DNA of 64,000 nt, from positions 85,139,021-85,203,020 of the forward strand of contig OY744605.1 in the NCBI GenBank assembly GCA_963556255.1, in the 5' to 3' direction. The notes under the pieces were generated by a model. The model was not told the origin of the DNA. It worked only from the letters and a program-made list of their open reading frames with translations, and did no database searches. Positions 12,265 to 23,564 of this stretch are shown piece after piece. Numbering within the stretch: position 1 is the first letter of the stretch; the number at the start of each line of letters is the position of its first letter. Origin of the DNA: Allolobophora icterica. Lineage: Eukaryota > Annelida > Clitellata > Crassiclitellata > Lumbricidae. A program made the translations under genes and the position numbers.

Positions 12265-12968
12265 ATGAGATCTTATAGCAATATGTACCACTACAATCAT
12301 ATCATGTATGAAATAGTACCAATCTCACATACATCATGCATATTAAATGAAATGTATGGTTATACCAAGTACCTTTCCTCAAAGAAACTGCTCAGGTACT
12401 AAACCAATTTCGATGTGTGATTTAAAACAACTTAAGTGATTTAAATTACCCAATTTAAGGTTTTTAAATGCAGCAACTTAAGTGCATTGTATTAAACAAT
12501 TTATGGGCTCTAGATTAAACATTTTTAATGATCTAAACAAACCAATTTCAGTATTTAAAATGAACCATTTAGTTTATTTAAATTAAAAAAATTAAATGAT
12601 TTAAATAAAACAATATAACTGATTTAGATTTTTAAAATTAACTGGTTTTCATTATATTCTAACGTTCTTCTAATGTGTTATTAAACTCGCAACTTCCTTT
12701 TACTTGCGACAGCCAAACCTGATTGGACGTCTTCAAAGAATTTTCACCGACAATCCGGTTGTCATGGTGATTATCACTCAAGCGTGACGACGCCACACTG
12801 TTGCTGTGACAACGGGGATATGAGAGCGCCTGCTCAGACTGTTTGATCTCGAAGCGCATATATCGCGTCGGTAAACCGCTGGACATCTGGAAACAGTGAC
12901 CTAAAATTAAATGCGTTAGATTAACTTCCACAGCGAAGATTAAACGACTTGCATCCGAGGCTGACGTA
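12265..12968. other. Tbx20: AT-rich 5' flank of Tbx20, probable promoter/5' UTR region
   Basis: 12380-12660 is a stretch of TTTAAAT/AATTTA words. From 12661 the base composition becomes balanced, up to the start codon. I cannot place a transcription start. An in-frame TGA at 12897-12899 closes the reading frame upstream of the chosen ATG. Confidence 0.4.
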
Positions 12969-13287
12969 ATGGCGGAAGTGGAGTCATGCTCGCCACCCAA
13001 GATCCTCAGTGAAGCGGTCTCTCCTCCTCCTAATCCCTTTCCTCCTCCTGCTCCTTCCTCTTCTCCTGCTTCCTCGTCGAAGCCACTCCTTTCGACCCGG
13101 GCCTGTGCTTTCTCCATCGCCTCCCTCATCAGCGATCCTCCGTCATCCAGAGAACCTCTCTGTGATCCGGAACAGGGCGTGGCTCCAGACACGAACGTTT
13201 CGATCCTCGATGATGGAGGGAAGAGGGAAGAGGAAGAAGAGGATGGGATGAAGCCAAACACAGTCGTCGAACCCATGACTTTCGAGG
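12969..13287 (+). CDS. Tbx20: Tbx20 exon 1 (residues 1-106 plus split codon)
   Basis: N-terminus of a Tbx20/midline/H15-class T-box transcription factor, a nuclear DNA-binding regulator of heart, neural and segment development in animals. The ATG is the first after an in-frame TGA 72 bases upstream and has G at -3 and +4. Residues 38-55 (KPLLSTRACAFSIASLIS) match the conserved Tbx20 N-terminal segment. They include an eh1 motif, F48-S-I-A-S-L-I54, which in this family recruits the Groucho/TLE corepressor. A Pro/Ser-rich leader (residues 19-37) precedes it and an acidic Glu run follows. The exon ends GAGG before a strong donor GTAAGT, phase 1, and joins in frame to 31251. Confidence 0.9.
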
Positions 13288-13925
13288 GTAAGTTGTGAAA
13301 AAGAATTCTCCAACCCCGCTTAATACACAATTCAACGACATCTTACTTTATGGCAGCCAAGGACGTTGACAACGACAGAAATTATTTTGAACAGTCTCAC
13401 CTTTTGTTCGACATGATACAAAAGAAAGACAACAATACAGGCCTTGTGAAATATAAAAGACTTCGCTTACTCTTATTCTTATAAGGCAAACTCACGCTTA
13501 AAAGAGGTTTGCAATGAGTTTCAGCTATTTCCAGCGATTTTATAACTTAATACAGCTCCACTCGTCTGTTTGTTCTTATCAGGCGAATATTACACTTGAA
13601 AGAGGTGTGTAATTATTTAGAATAGAGTAGAAATCCTTTATTGAAACCATTTCCCTGAATATGACGTCGACAGAAAAAATAGCTTGAAGAAGGCAACAAA
13701 AGGGATCCCATACTTATATAGCGGTATCGAGATTCCGCTAAGTATATGGTCTCCCACCTACAACAGCCTTCCAGAAGGACGTAACCACCGATGGCACAAG
13801 TTATGCAGTAGTCGACAATGTCCAAAGACAGCGGATAATAACGCATATAACTTGCAGGCGAATAGGGGAGGGGAGTAGATATGAGGTTCTAGCCAAGATA
13901 GCAATATTTTTCAATAGCTGAGATT
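13288..13925. other. start of Tbx20 intron 1: interspersed repeats
   Basis: Intron 1 runs 13288-31250. 13325-13400, 13475-13520, 13590-13612 and 13650-13700 hold pieces of the common repeat (CAACGACATCTTACTTTATGG, GAAAGAGGTGTGTAATTA). No gene is seen. Confidence 0.5.
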
Positions 13926-14400
13926 TTAGCAATGTGATTTCTCCAAGTCAGCCACTGGTCGACAAAGACTTCCACGCAACCTGTGCAATAGCAGTTCCAT
14001 TAGACTAATAATGAAGGTCATCGAATAATCAACGGGTTCAAGTCTTCTGTGCAATATAAATAAGATGGAATTAGTTTTTTCTAGGCTCACCATAAATTTA
14101 TTTATATTGAACCATTCCAACACCAGTTGAATCTCGGGATTTACAAAATGGATGAGTGTTTGAAGTAAATTATCAGAATAAAATGCGTCAGTATCGTCAG
14201 CGAAGAGGACGAAAAACATGATCAGTGATACATTAGGCACGTCGTTAATGCACAATAAGAATACTAGAGGGCCAAGACCCGAGCCCTGCTGGACACCGTA
14301 ACTAATGTCTGTCAAATGAGAAAGGGTATAACGTTGCAGCAAACTCGCTGCCTGCGGTAATTAGTAAACCAGTTTAATTGGGTATACCCCTTATTCCACA
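13926..14400 (-). pseudogene. non-LTR retrotransposon reverse transcriptase fragment
   Basis: The minus strand encodes the middle of a reverse transcriptase: SYGVQQGSGLGPLVFLLCIND (the GVPQGSxLGPLLFxxYINDL region), then FADDT, which carries the catalytic Asp pair, then LVLEWFNINKFMVSLEKT (the 'W...NkLslNxxKT' motif). Upstream, around 14345-14385, a degenerate WFTNY-type region remains. The fragment covers only fingers/palm and has no endonuclease. It is flanked by unrelated repeats, so it is a dead, 5'- and 3'-truncated LINE copy inside Tbx20 intron 1. The FADD motif is intact. Confidence 0.85.
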
Positions 14401-15564
14401 GTGTTGTAACTTGTTTACAAGGGTCGTATGCCCAGTTTTTACCGTTCGTATAGCATAATGTGATACGATCAGCGAAACAACGTCGAATTGATGTTCTGCT
14501 TTTCTTATAGGACCATTATGAAAGTTGAAAGAGGTGTGTAACTCTTTTGAACAGTTCTCACCATTCGTATAGCACAATATACTTCTTAAACTGCCGAAGT
14601 AGTTGGGGGTAGTTACTATTTAAAGACACTGTGTCATAACAAGGATGATTAGCGTCGTCCTCAATTCTGAGCAACACATAGGCAGATTATACAGTAAGCC
14701 TTTGAGTTTATACAAGGCAAGGCAATTTCTATGCTTTGCGCATCACATGAGCTCATGGCCTGTCCATCCATGGGGTAAAACTAAACTCTATGATATGGTA
14801 TACGAGCCACAACGGTGGGCCGATTACCATACGCTGCACCAGCGTTGTGGGGTTTGCAGGGCAACAGGATAGGAATAAGCTACAACCGGCAATAAATAAA
14901 CTGATTCGCCTGAGATACAGTACTTTCCCGTCGACAATCCGACATATGAGCAATTATGTAAGCAAGCTGACACCAGGCTTTCTTCCGATTTCTTGGGCTG
15001 TCCATGGATGTTTTGCGTTACCTTCAAGAAAGAAAACTATATACCCTTAGGCCAAGAGCACAACGATCGGATATTACCAAGAGCTGATAGCGTAATGAGC
15101 AAAACTTTCTGGGTTAGGATGTTACATGTATTTGAATTAACAGGAAATTGTAAATTGCAAACTGCTAATTTACATGCAATGTACACCAGAGTGCGTTTTG
15201 TCAGCTGGTTAAAATAAAGAATATACTTACTTACTTACCTACATCTCCAGGCTTTGGACTGGAACTACCACATGTTAGGTATATTGGTGTAGTTGCAGCC
15301 GATGTAACATTTTGTGACGGTCTCCGGTTTGATAAGGTTTATTTAACGACTCCTCAATATCTAAGATGATTGGCGTCATAAAATGAACAGTGTACATGTA
15401 CACTGCAGGTACTAGCTTATGTGCATATTTAGGTACACAGTGCTGGATTTACGATGATGCAAATGGGGAAATGTCCCTCCTCCCCTCTAAAAAAGCTGAA
15501 ATGACTTACTTTTCTGACCTCCGAGGCGATGCGCACATAAGTGGCGGCGCCATACATGGCAGCG
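14401..15564. other. interspersed repeats and unassigned sequence
   Basis: 14400-14600 is a minus-type fragment of the common repeat, with GAAAGAGGTGTGTAAC at 14527. 14610-14700 and 15235-15380 carry further blocks. 14700-15230 looks unique, with short frames on both strands, none recognisable. Confidence 0.4.
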
Positions 15565-16265
15565 TAACTGTAATTTTGTAATTGTAATTAGTAACTTCTA
15601 TTGCGCCGGTTTCTATTGCACAAGGCATCAGCCGATGGTACACCAGAACCAAGACCTAATCAGGTCGACATCCAGGTGATCAGTCCGCGAAAATCAATCC
15701 CAAAAACAAACAATTTCACGCACGCAGCTCACCGTCGAATATAAACAACACAACAGTTCTTTAAAAAAATTAAAAAACGCCTCATCAGCTTCAACTCTGC
15801 ATGAAATTCTTTACAAACTATAAACCTTTTTGTCATGTTATACGCGATTTAACGCGATTTGATTTCCAATCGTTTATCGTTGAAATTCACTTCTTATTTC
15901 CAGTGATTAAAATGCAGTGGTTGAATTTATTATACCGTCCGCAGATACCGTTATAAAGGTATCTAAAATAAACATTACGTTACCCACTGTTTATCGACAT
16001 CTTATGACTGTCAGCACCGCTTACGTCGCCCTGCGAAAAGAAGTCAGAGCTGCTGTGATGGACAGCTCCTTTACTTATCGACGAATAAAGCACTTAAAAG
16101 AGGTGTGTATATGGGATAGATCTCGTAATTGTGGTGGTAATTAGTAACTTCTATTGCGCCGGCGTCTAATGCACAAGGCAACAACCGATTATACACCAAA
16201 AGCAAGTAATCAGGTTAATATCTAGAAGATCAGTTCGTAAGACAGAGAGGCAGCCTATGGTGGAT
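15565..16265 (+). repeat. composite unit: flanking direct repeat, core, direct repeat
   Basis: Both ends carry the same roughly 120-bp sequence: TAATTAGTAACTTCTATTGC at about 15586 and again at 16138, followed by CGCCGG, TCTAATGCACAAGGCA and a CAACCGAT.. block. Between them is a core with ATAAAGGTATCTAAA and ACTTAAAAGAGGTGTGTA. The same repeat-core-repeat layout recurs at 32.9 and 40.8 kb. Confidence 0.6.
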
Positions 16266-16465
16266 AAGCAATTTGAAAGAGGTAAGTTTTAAGTTGAGAA
16301 CTAAATGACAGTGAACAGAGGGCCGTATACTTTGTCCGATTGTTTGCGAACAGTGAGAGCGTTAACCTTCTCTAATGGAATCCCAACGAATTCTACGAAA
16401 AGAAGATTCTCTATGTATACCGATCGTTCGCTAGCATCAGAGCTGACAGTCACAGGGAGGGGGGG

Positions 16466-16775
16466 CGGCGGGGCGTAGAGTAATGGATAACGCACTGGCG
16501 TGAAGTGCAGAAGGTACCAAGATCGAATCCCGTAGCCCTGCATAAGGTTTACTCAGCCTTCTACTCGCTAGATGGCGGCGCTAGTTAAGTGAGCGTTAGG
16601 CCGTGAGTGGCGCCCTGTGTGGCTGCCGTTAAAAACAGTTGTATTCGACTCCTGCAAAACTGTTATGTGCTTCTACTGTATACATGTACGTAAGGCGCCC
16701 TGCGTGGCTGCCGTTTCTACCATATGTACAGTATATTCACTGTATAGCGCAGTGCAGTTAGCAGGCGCTTAATTA
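16466..16775 (+). mobile_element. tRNA-derived SINE (family 3)
   Basis: The head looks like a tRNA gene: an A-box-like TAGAGTAATGGATAACGC at about 16476 and a B-box-like GATCGAATCCCG at 16521-16532, spaced as in pol III promoters. The body contains GGCGCCCTGTGTGGCTGCCG. The end is GGCGCTTAATTAAAGAA plus (ATT)n at 16787-16804. A 3' fragment of the same family is at 26545-26668. Confidence 0.75.
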
Positions 16776-17174
16776 AAGAAAAGATATTATTATTATTATT
16801 ATTATGATCCGTTTCCGTTTCCATTCGTTCAGAAGTGTCCATGGCAGGACTAGTGACAGCGGCTGTATAGCATGAGACCTCGTGAGCTCTCGTGCCTGGT
16901 GGCACGTGATCGGTACGGTTGGTCGGTAGCACGTGGTCAGCCATTCTTCTTGCTCTCCTTCTCTTCGTCTCTGTCTGCCTTTCGTCTATGCCAGCTCTTT
17001 TCCCACGTGCGATCGGGAATCCTGTGTCATTACGTCTTGCCGCATTGCTATCGTCATCATTGTCGTTGGATGTGGACCCATGGCAAAACGTTGCCATTCT
17101 GGATTTCGCGAAGCCCCACAATGCACCGCGTTTCCGGCTTAGAAGAAATTGTAAACGCCGCCGTATGAAATCGC

Positions 17175-17760
17175 AAATATTATTATTATTATTTATTATT
17201 ATTCTTTATTGAAAAACCAAAAGCGAACCGCACATTGGTGAACAAGTATAGAAAAAAATATAAAACATAGAAGTAATAAGAAGATAATAATATTTGAAAA
17301 AAGGAGTGTAAATTTAACAAAAATTAAATAATACTAGGCTAATAACTCTACATCAAAAGCATCATAATAGTAGAGAAATTTAAAACTATAACTATTAACT
17401 AAAATGTCTGGCAGTTTTACTAATTAAACAACATGAAAAAGCATCCTAATAATAAAGCTTTTTCTAACCAGATTATCAGAATGGGGGTAAGGTAAGATTG
17501 TGGCCTCTGGGACGCAAGAGATATCTGTTAATTTAATTTGAGGCAATAAATCATGAAGGACATGACCATTAAAGCTTCTTATGGCTAAGAAGAGGCGGGT
17601 ATCAGCTAGTTGACAGAGTTGAGCATAGGAAGGGTTGTCTTGAAGTAAGTAATGTCCTCTCATTAGTTTTCTTATGATTAAAAATAGTTTATCCCGATCA
17701 CTTTGAGTAGTAAAACCCCACCTATAAATATTGGCGTTGCTACCTAAATTGATTTGTGAT
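17175..17760 (-). mobile_element. LINE 3' end: RT C-terminus, 3' UTR and (AAT)n tail
   Basis: The minus strand at 17424-17663 encodes RSFNGHVLHDLLPQIKL, then ILPYPHSDNLVRKSFIIRML. This is the usual C-terminal end of CR1/RTE-like reverse transcriptases ('nxHxLxxLLPxx...xLPxxxtxxxrxSFixRxl'). It is followed by an AT-rich 3' UTR and ends in a simple AAT-type tail at 17180-17205, which fixes the minus orientation. 5'-truncated. Confidence 0.65.
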
Positions 17761-17940
17761 TATGTGTCTTCATAAGTTCTCCAAATAACTTACTTGTATA
17801 TCCACAGTCTATCAGTTAAAAAATAAATTAAAAACCACCTTTTGGCTGCAAGTGTTTCAAATTTACCACATGGATCTGGGCATGCATTGCTGTGTTTTTA
17901 TGATACGAGTTAACGTTGCATTTGTTGTTTGAAGAGTCTT

Positions 17941-18198
17941 TTACTTCCTGTAAGAAAAACTATGGACACCATAACAAGAATTGTTTGAAGTGCTAAATGA
18001 TGAATAAACAAATATACTCTTCCATGCAAATGCTTTGTGACATAGGCTAAATTGCACTGAATGGTTTTCTCCAATGTGGGCTTTTGAATGGTAGTCTAGA
18101 ACACCCTTCCATGCAAATTCTTTGCGACATAAATTGCATCTGTATGGTTTTACTCCAGTGTGTGTTCTTTTATGGATTTTCAGACTGGATTTCCACAT
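17941..18198 (-). pseudogene. C2H2 zinc-finger fragment, decayed
   Basis: The minus strand reads SSLKIHKRTHTGVKPYRCNL, then CRKEFAWKGVLDYHSKAH. This is the end of one C2H2 finger, a canonical H..RTHTG.KPY linker, one complete finger (C-x2-C-x12-H-x3-H) and a damaged following finger that keeps FSLCHKAFAW but has lost its first Cys and both His. A stop ends the frame. It lies in AT-rich, repeat-bearing intron DNA with no companion exons, so a retrocopy or gene relic is more likely than a working gene. Confidence 0.65.
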
Positions 18199-19008
18199 AA
18201 ACTTTTTATTGCAAAATCACATATGTATGTGTTTGGTATGTTGTGGGTAGTTGCTTGCATCTTGAGATCTTGAACACAGCCGAAATATTGGACTTACAAG
18301 GTTTATAGGTTGAATTATGACTGCTTTTCAATGTTATTGCAAACCTATCATGAATTAGAAAATGCAAAGTACTATTAAACTAAAATTATTGAAAACAGAT
18401 GTGATGCAATAGGAAATAGAAGATAAAGAATGATGAAACCCTAATTGCAAATCCAAAGTCATGAACTGCAAGTATGCAGATATGTCGCAAGGATATGATA
18501 TTAGAGGGTGAACGGTAATGCAGCCAAGGTGTTACTGAAGAGATGACTTAAACACTGGAAACACTTTTCTGCTAACAACTGTAAATCTGAGATCACTGTT
18601 CAAACTGATATTTGAAAGTTGTCTTACCATTTGTAAATGTGTATTTATGCTTGCAAGATATGGTAACAGAAAGTTTGGAATAGGCAATCTAGCAACACAA
18701 ATTCATGACTGAATAGGATTGTTTCCTGGTGCTTATTTAAAATATGGCAAAGAGAGACCAGGAAGGTATATAGTAACTCGTTGAGCTCTAGATAATTCAA
18801 TTATTGGAAAAATTAATAACCATGATCCATAAAACAGCACAAAACAAACGAAAATATGCTGCATAAGGCAGACGAGGAAAGATCTCTTATTGCTAATATA
18901 CGAAAGAGACACAGGAATTGAGGGGGTTTTTGCTACTGAGAACTATCATAGACAAAAGAATGCCCAGGAAAAGAGAATGAGAGGAAGACCTAGATGGATG
19001 CTGCTGGA
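18199..19008. other. AT-rich, no gene
   Basis: Unique-looking AT-rich sequence downstream of the zinc-finger relic, all inside the block absent from duplication copy B. 18890-19000 contains a purine-rich GAAAGAGA/GAGGAAGA stretch. Confidence 0.4.
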
Positions 19009-19017
19009 CTGGATGAC

Positions 19018-19187
19018 CAGTGTTTAATCTAGACGTCTGTTGGGGGGGGGGAAATTTCCCCCCCCAGGATTGATGTTCCCCCCCAGAGGCCAGCAATTTT
19101 GTAATATAGACACCTTTTGGGGTGGAAAATCCCCCCCCCACGAAACGTGTTTCCCCTCCCACAAGAGGGGGACTAGATTACACACTG
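19018..19187. mobile_element. MITE with 9-bp target duplication, copy 1 (170 bp)
   Basis: Ends are CAGTGTTTAATCTAGAC (left) and, reversed, CAGTGTGTAATCTAGTC (right). It is flanked by CTGGATGAC at 19009-19017 and 19188-19196. The interior has G-run/C-run blocks on each side of GCCAGCAATTTTGTAATATA. It is the same family as 26070-26457. A 9-bp duplication points to a Mutator-like rather than a hAT transposase. Confidence 0.85.
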
Positions 19188-19433
19188 CTGGATGACGAAT
19201 GGATGATGGAGGAGGTCCAGCATCGACAGGGGAGAAGTCATTGGATGTTTGAACTTGCCCAAAGCCAGGTAACTTGAACAAGATCCTTGTCAAATGTAAC
19301 ACTGTTTGGAATTCCAGAATGCAGTGCCATAGAACAAAAGCACATAGTTGTTTCATTAGATTACATCTATGAGTGTTTGCTAATTTGCAAAAAACAATAT
19401 TGTATATCGCTAAAATATAAAAATTTACAATGT

Positions 19434-19790
19434 CTAAAATTCCAGTTCGTCATCTGTGTCAACTTGATGTTTGAATAAACGAATTTGATTGATTGATTGA
19501 TCAGTCAATCCGTCGTCATAGCGAGGGTTGCTTGCTAACGGGTCGAGTACGCCTGTTGTAGGTAGGCCGTACCTCTCACACAACAGAACTATGGCGCTCG
19601 CTTTATTAATTCGCTGCTCGCACAGACCTATACGTTTACATTCATTAGTCAGAACAGAAATCGGCAGCTTTCTTAATTCGCCGACATGTTTTACAGTACT
19701 GGAGTCTATGTTAGTAAATTTGCTACAAAGAACGGCAACAGATTGGTTTCCATGTAAACAAAACTCTTCTAAGCCGGAAACGCGTTGCAT
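19434..19790 (-). other. 118-residue open frame, unidentified
   Basis: The minus-strand frame starts with an ATG inside CCCACAATGCAACGCG and reads MQRVSGLEEFCLHGNQ. Its middle (HVGELRKLPISVLTNECKRI, then a second helical segment) vaguely resembles a SAP-like helix-turn-helix. The first 35 bases are repeated in inverted orientation at 17119-17153, so the frame's start belongs to a repeated sequence. It is probably part of a transposon or its flanking repeat. No function is assigned. Confidence 0.3.
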
Positions 19791-20285
19791 TGTGGGACTT
19801 GACGAAAACCTGAATTTCCAAGAACTTTTCTACACGCAATTCGAGTTCCAGATCTATCGTGTAGGCCTGCCTATATATATATAGACTGACTAAAAAGTTC
19901 ATCGCTGTCGCTCACAGCAACAGAAGAGATCAATTCTAACACAAATAAAAGAGACAATTAGAGTCTCCGACTAAATCGTTGTTCCGACTCCCGAGCGATG
20001 AAGTGTTCTGAAAGTAAACGCCTAGGAACTTAAAAAAAATCTAATAATTCGGTGGCTTTTACGGCGATATATAGAGGGCGAATAGAAGCCTTAAAAGAGG
20101 TGTCTCAAGCTATCCGCCCTTTCCTTGTATATAAATATAGGGTCTATCGCTTGGTGCTTTGGTATGATAAAGTGGCGCTTAATATACATCCATTATGATA
20201 AATTATTTCTGTTCTATTGGAGATCATTTCCTAGGTGTGGCTGGGGTTACTCAAAAAAGAGCATCGAACATTGAATTAACTGGGG

Positions 20286-20485
20286 ATGGGAATAGAGTAG
20301 TGGTAACACTCATGGCCAGGAGAGCATAAGGTACGCGGATCGACTCCCGTAACCCCCCTCTATGGGCGGCGCCTTGCATGGCTGTCAAACCGTGTGTTTA
20401 ATTAAGATATTGATTGTACTTTCATGTTGCAATGTAATCTTACTGCGTCTGTCGGTTTGAAATAATAAAGAATATAATTATAATT
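20286..20485 (+). mobile_element. tRNA-derived SINE (family 2), copy 1
   Basis: A-box-like TAGTGGTAACACTC at about 20297 and B-box-like GGATCGACTCCC at 20337-20348, then body GGCGGCGCCTTGCATGGCTG, ending in AATAATAAAGAATATAATTA. An almost identical copy is at 37030-37227. Confidence 0.8.
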
Positions 20486-20999
20486 ATAAAACTACGTATG
20501 TGTTAGGCTCCATTATGCAACGACATCTTGCGGCTGTTAGGTTTGTTTACGGCGAATATACTTTAGAAATCGAGGAAACGTAAGCTTTATCCATTTTTGT
20601 AAACTATAAAATCGCCGTTTCACCATGTATAACATCATCAGGACCGCGACATCACCAGCCATAACAACCGCAAGATGTCGTGTCACGTTAGACAATAATG
20701 CGTGCTTCTTACATACCCTTATCACGTTTTCAACAGAGGCTATATATAAAGATATTCCTGGAACGCTTTAAATCGTTGTCATTGGGGATAGGTTTTCTAA
20801 CGTGATAAGTTTGCGTCGTAAACTTGTAAAATTGCTAAATTGGATGAAAAACGTTATCTTGGGTAGTCGGAAATATAACTATCATCAGAATGAATCGATT
20901 AAGCGTTTAAACTAAATAGACCTTACGATATCTATAGCAGATTTCTGATTTTAAAGGATAAACTATTTGTCGGTTACTGGATAGCGTGGTGACCACTTT

Positions 21000-21235
21000 G
21001 TTCCTTTCGCACGCACCGCTACAACCGCACGCTGTCTTCGTCGTTGGACCCACAATTTGGAATGGGCTTCCTCCTGAGTTGCGGTCTCTGCCTATAGACT
21101 GGCTTCCTCGAGTTTCTTTTTTCTAAAGACTGTTCTCTTTTGCCTGGGTTGGGCTGCATGGGAGTGCCTCTCGATAGTTGCCTTGAAGGGCGCTATATAA
21201 AAGCTTAGCTGATTGGTTGATTAATTTGTTCGTGT
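21000..21235 (+). mobile_element. CR1-like LINE 3' end
   Basis: 21037-21090 encodes VVGPTIWNGLPPELRSL, the RT C-terminal WNxLPxxLR motif. It is followed by decayed 3' UTR with AGGGCGCTATATAAAAGC at 21187 and a (TGATTGGT)-like tail. This is a different subfamily from the GATTAC-tailed copies. Confidence 0.6.
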
Positions 21236-21747
21236 CGGTTGTGGACAGAAAATATTAAGAAATAAATATAGAAATAATCGTCGCTCTCAATCATCGAAAT
21301 ACAAAGATTTCTGTCGTCGATTTTTGATATCTATGATCGATTTTGCGATTCCGCAGGCAGTTTGTGTTTGACGACGATTCGGGTAGCCCTCCCCTCATTC
21401 AAGGCATAGGACTTGCACCACCGATTGTAAGGCAGTACACACAATTCAGTTTCAACTTAATTAGATTAAATTTTTTAGTTTTCAATTGTTTTCAATAATT
21501 GTTTAAGATGCCTTATGGATGCCAGGGCCGTTGACGTCAACAGCAATTATTTTGGCAGTGATTGATTGGTTAGTTGCTGTTTAACGACACAGTGTCATAG
21601 CAACGATGAATATATAGCGTCGTCCTCCTCCTTTGTCCAAAGTGGGACTGGTACTTCCAGATTACTAGCAGTGGCCGGCTTTGGGATGGATACAGAGTTA
21701 AATGACATCTTTTGGCAATAAAGGCCGTTGAAGTTTATTTATTTATT

Positions 21748-22106
21748 CCAAAGTTTAACGTCATCCTTTGGCAACAATGGCCGTTGACGACAATTCACAA
21801 ATACAATTTCTAGAAAACGATAAACTTATAGTGTCCGTATAACACCATGTAAAGGTGTCAAGCATAAGCTTACAATGTCAGTAATGTCACATCACCCAAA
21901 GCAACATATCTAATGTTATTTATAATACACATAGCTATAAAATGTTCCGACGCAAACCAAACAGTACTTCGCAACTATTGTCACTCGCTAGAAATATTTA
22001 AACAACTTCAGACATAAATGCACAGCACATATGATTATAATTATGACATTATATTCCCATTCTATTATTGAAATGTTTAATTGATCATTTCTTATTCCTC
22101 AGTTCA
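21748..22106 (-). mobile_element. 359-bp young interspersed element, copy 2
   Basis: Same length as, and about three substitutions from, 11906-12264, with a (TTTA)n simple tail at its left edge. It interrupts a common interspersed repeat: the GGCCGTTGAAG before it continues as CGCAATTATTTT after it. It is absent from the matching place in duplication copy B. Confidence 0.8.
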
Positions 22107-22313
22107 GTAAAAACGCAATTATTTTATATAACTACTGGAGAAAACGTTTTAGAGGTGTTTTAATGGAGTATCAGCGCACTATTTGTTCCGGTCTTTTAGT
22201 AGTGCTATGTTAATGTTCCGTTGCAAATACAAATTTAGTTTTCGGACTGAATCCAATAGACTACAGGTATACGAACAGTTTAACGCCATCTTATCGTGTG
22301 GCACGATACAACC

Positions 22314-22536
22314 ATCGTGGGGCGTGGTGGCTCAGTGGTAAGTTCGGCGCCTTGTGACCGGAGGGTTGCAGGTTCGAATCCCACTCTAGCCGCTGCTCTT
22401 GGGCAAGTCCTTCACTCACAATTGCTCGTGGCGCTTCGGCGTGAAAATTCCGGCACAGTATCAAATGCTGTAGTCGGGAGCGCCTCTGAGTAGTAGTAGA
22501 CTTCGAGAGGCGCTATAGAAATATCCGGAATAAAAA
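22314..22536 (+). mobile_element. tRNA-derived SINE (family 1)
   Basis: Textbook pol III boxes: A box TGGCTCAGTGG at 22328-22338 and B box GGTTCGAATCC at 22371-22381. The tRNA-like head is followed by an unrelated body and the LINE-like tail GAGAGGCGCTATAGAAAT at about 22505, then an A-rich end. The head lacks a convincing acceptor stem, and the unit continues well past a tRNA, so it is called a SINE and not a tRNA gene. Confidence 0.88.
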
Positions 22537-23564
22537 ATAAAAAAAGATAATTGTACGTGTATGCATACTAGCATATGAAAGGTGAGAACTGTTCGAAATA
22601 ATTATACACCTCTTTTAAGTGCTATATTCGCCCTATAAGTAAAAGCAGACGCGCGGTCCTCTATTCGTTTTAAAAAGATTTCCGAACTGCAAGTAATATT
22701 GGTCAACGACCTATGTTTGGTTAGTTGTCGTTTAACGACATCGCGTCATAACAATGATGATTAGCGTCACCGTCATCCTTTTCCTAGCTCGGGACTAGTA
22801 CCACAGTATAAATAATTACACAGTACGTTGACTCCCGGCCGATGCTGCTGTCAGAATGTGTAACCGACCGCCATTTTGAAACTGAATCGCTTACACGCCA
22901 ATACACCGGAACCCATAGCATCAAATATTTTTAAACGTTACAAAAACATTGAGGACTTCATTAGAATTTACAATATTTTATTTAACGCTTATTTCAGCTT
23001 AAATCTACAATTCAAAAGCTCAGTTTCAAAATGGCGTCACTCTAAAAACAAGTCAACAGGCAGCGATGAGAGTCGACGTTCTATGTAATTATTTATACCG
23101 TGCTGGTACTTTCAGAGCATACTACCAATTACCGAAGTAGGAAGAATCCTCTCTTATATAGCTCGTGATAAAACGTTTTAGAGGTGTCTTCCGGAATATC
23201 TCTGATTTGTGTTACTCTTGAAACGGCGCTGTGTAAATGTTCGATCACGATTACAAAATCAGGTTGGGGACTGTCTGTCACCAGTATTTGTGGCATGAAA
23301 CTCATGAGATAACTTTTTGGGTAATTACTGCAAAAGGATCGGTGAGAACTTTCAAAATAATTGCACACCTCTGTTAAGTGTAATTCTATCCATATAAGTA
23401 AAAGCGGACGCGGTGTCTCTATAATTGTTCCATGCCAAGTCGAGCACTGAACAATATTTTTGTAACTCTAACGACTTATGTTGACACAAGATTGTCGTTT
23501 AACTCTCGATCCTAATTGCTAGCGATCTACCACAATGTCATGACCATGCATACACGTGGTGCAC

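Noticed and set aside
19528..19884. 118-residue + strand frame opposite the minus-strand unidentified frame
   Set aside because: Overlaps the minus frame almost entirely, has no recognisable feature and begins in repeat sequence.
22316..22390. Possible tRNA gene with A and B boxes
   Set aside because: No acceptor-stem pairing is evident and the sequence continues into a SINE body and LINE-like tail.
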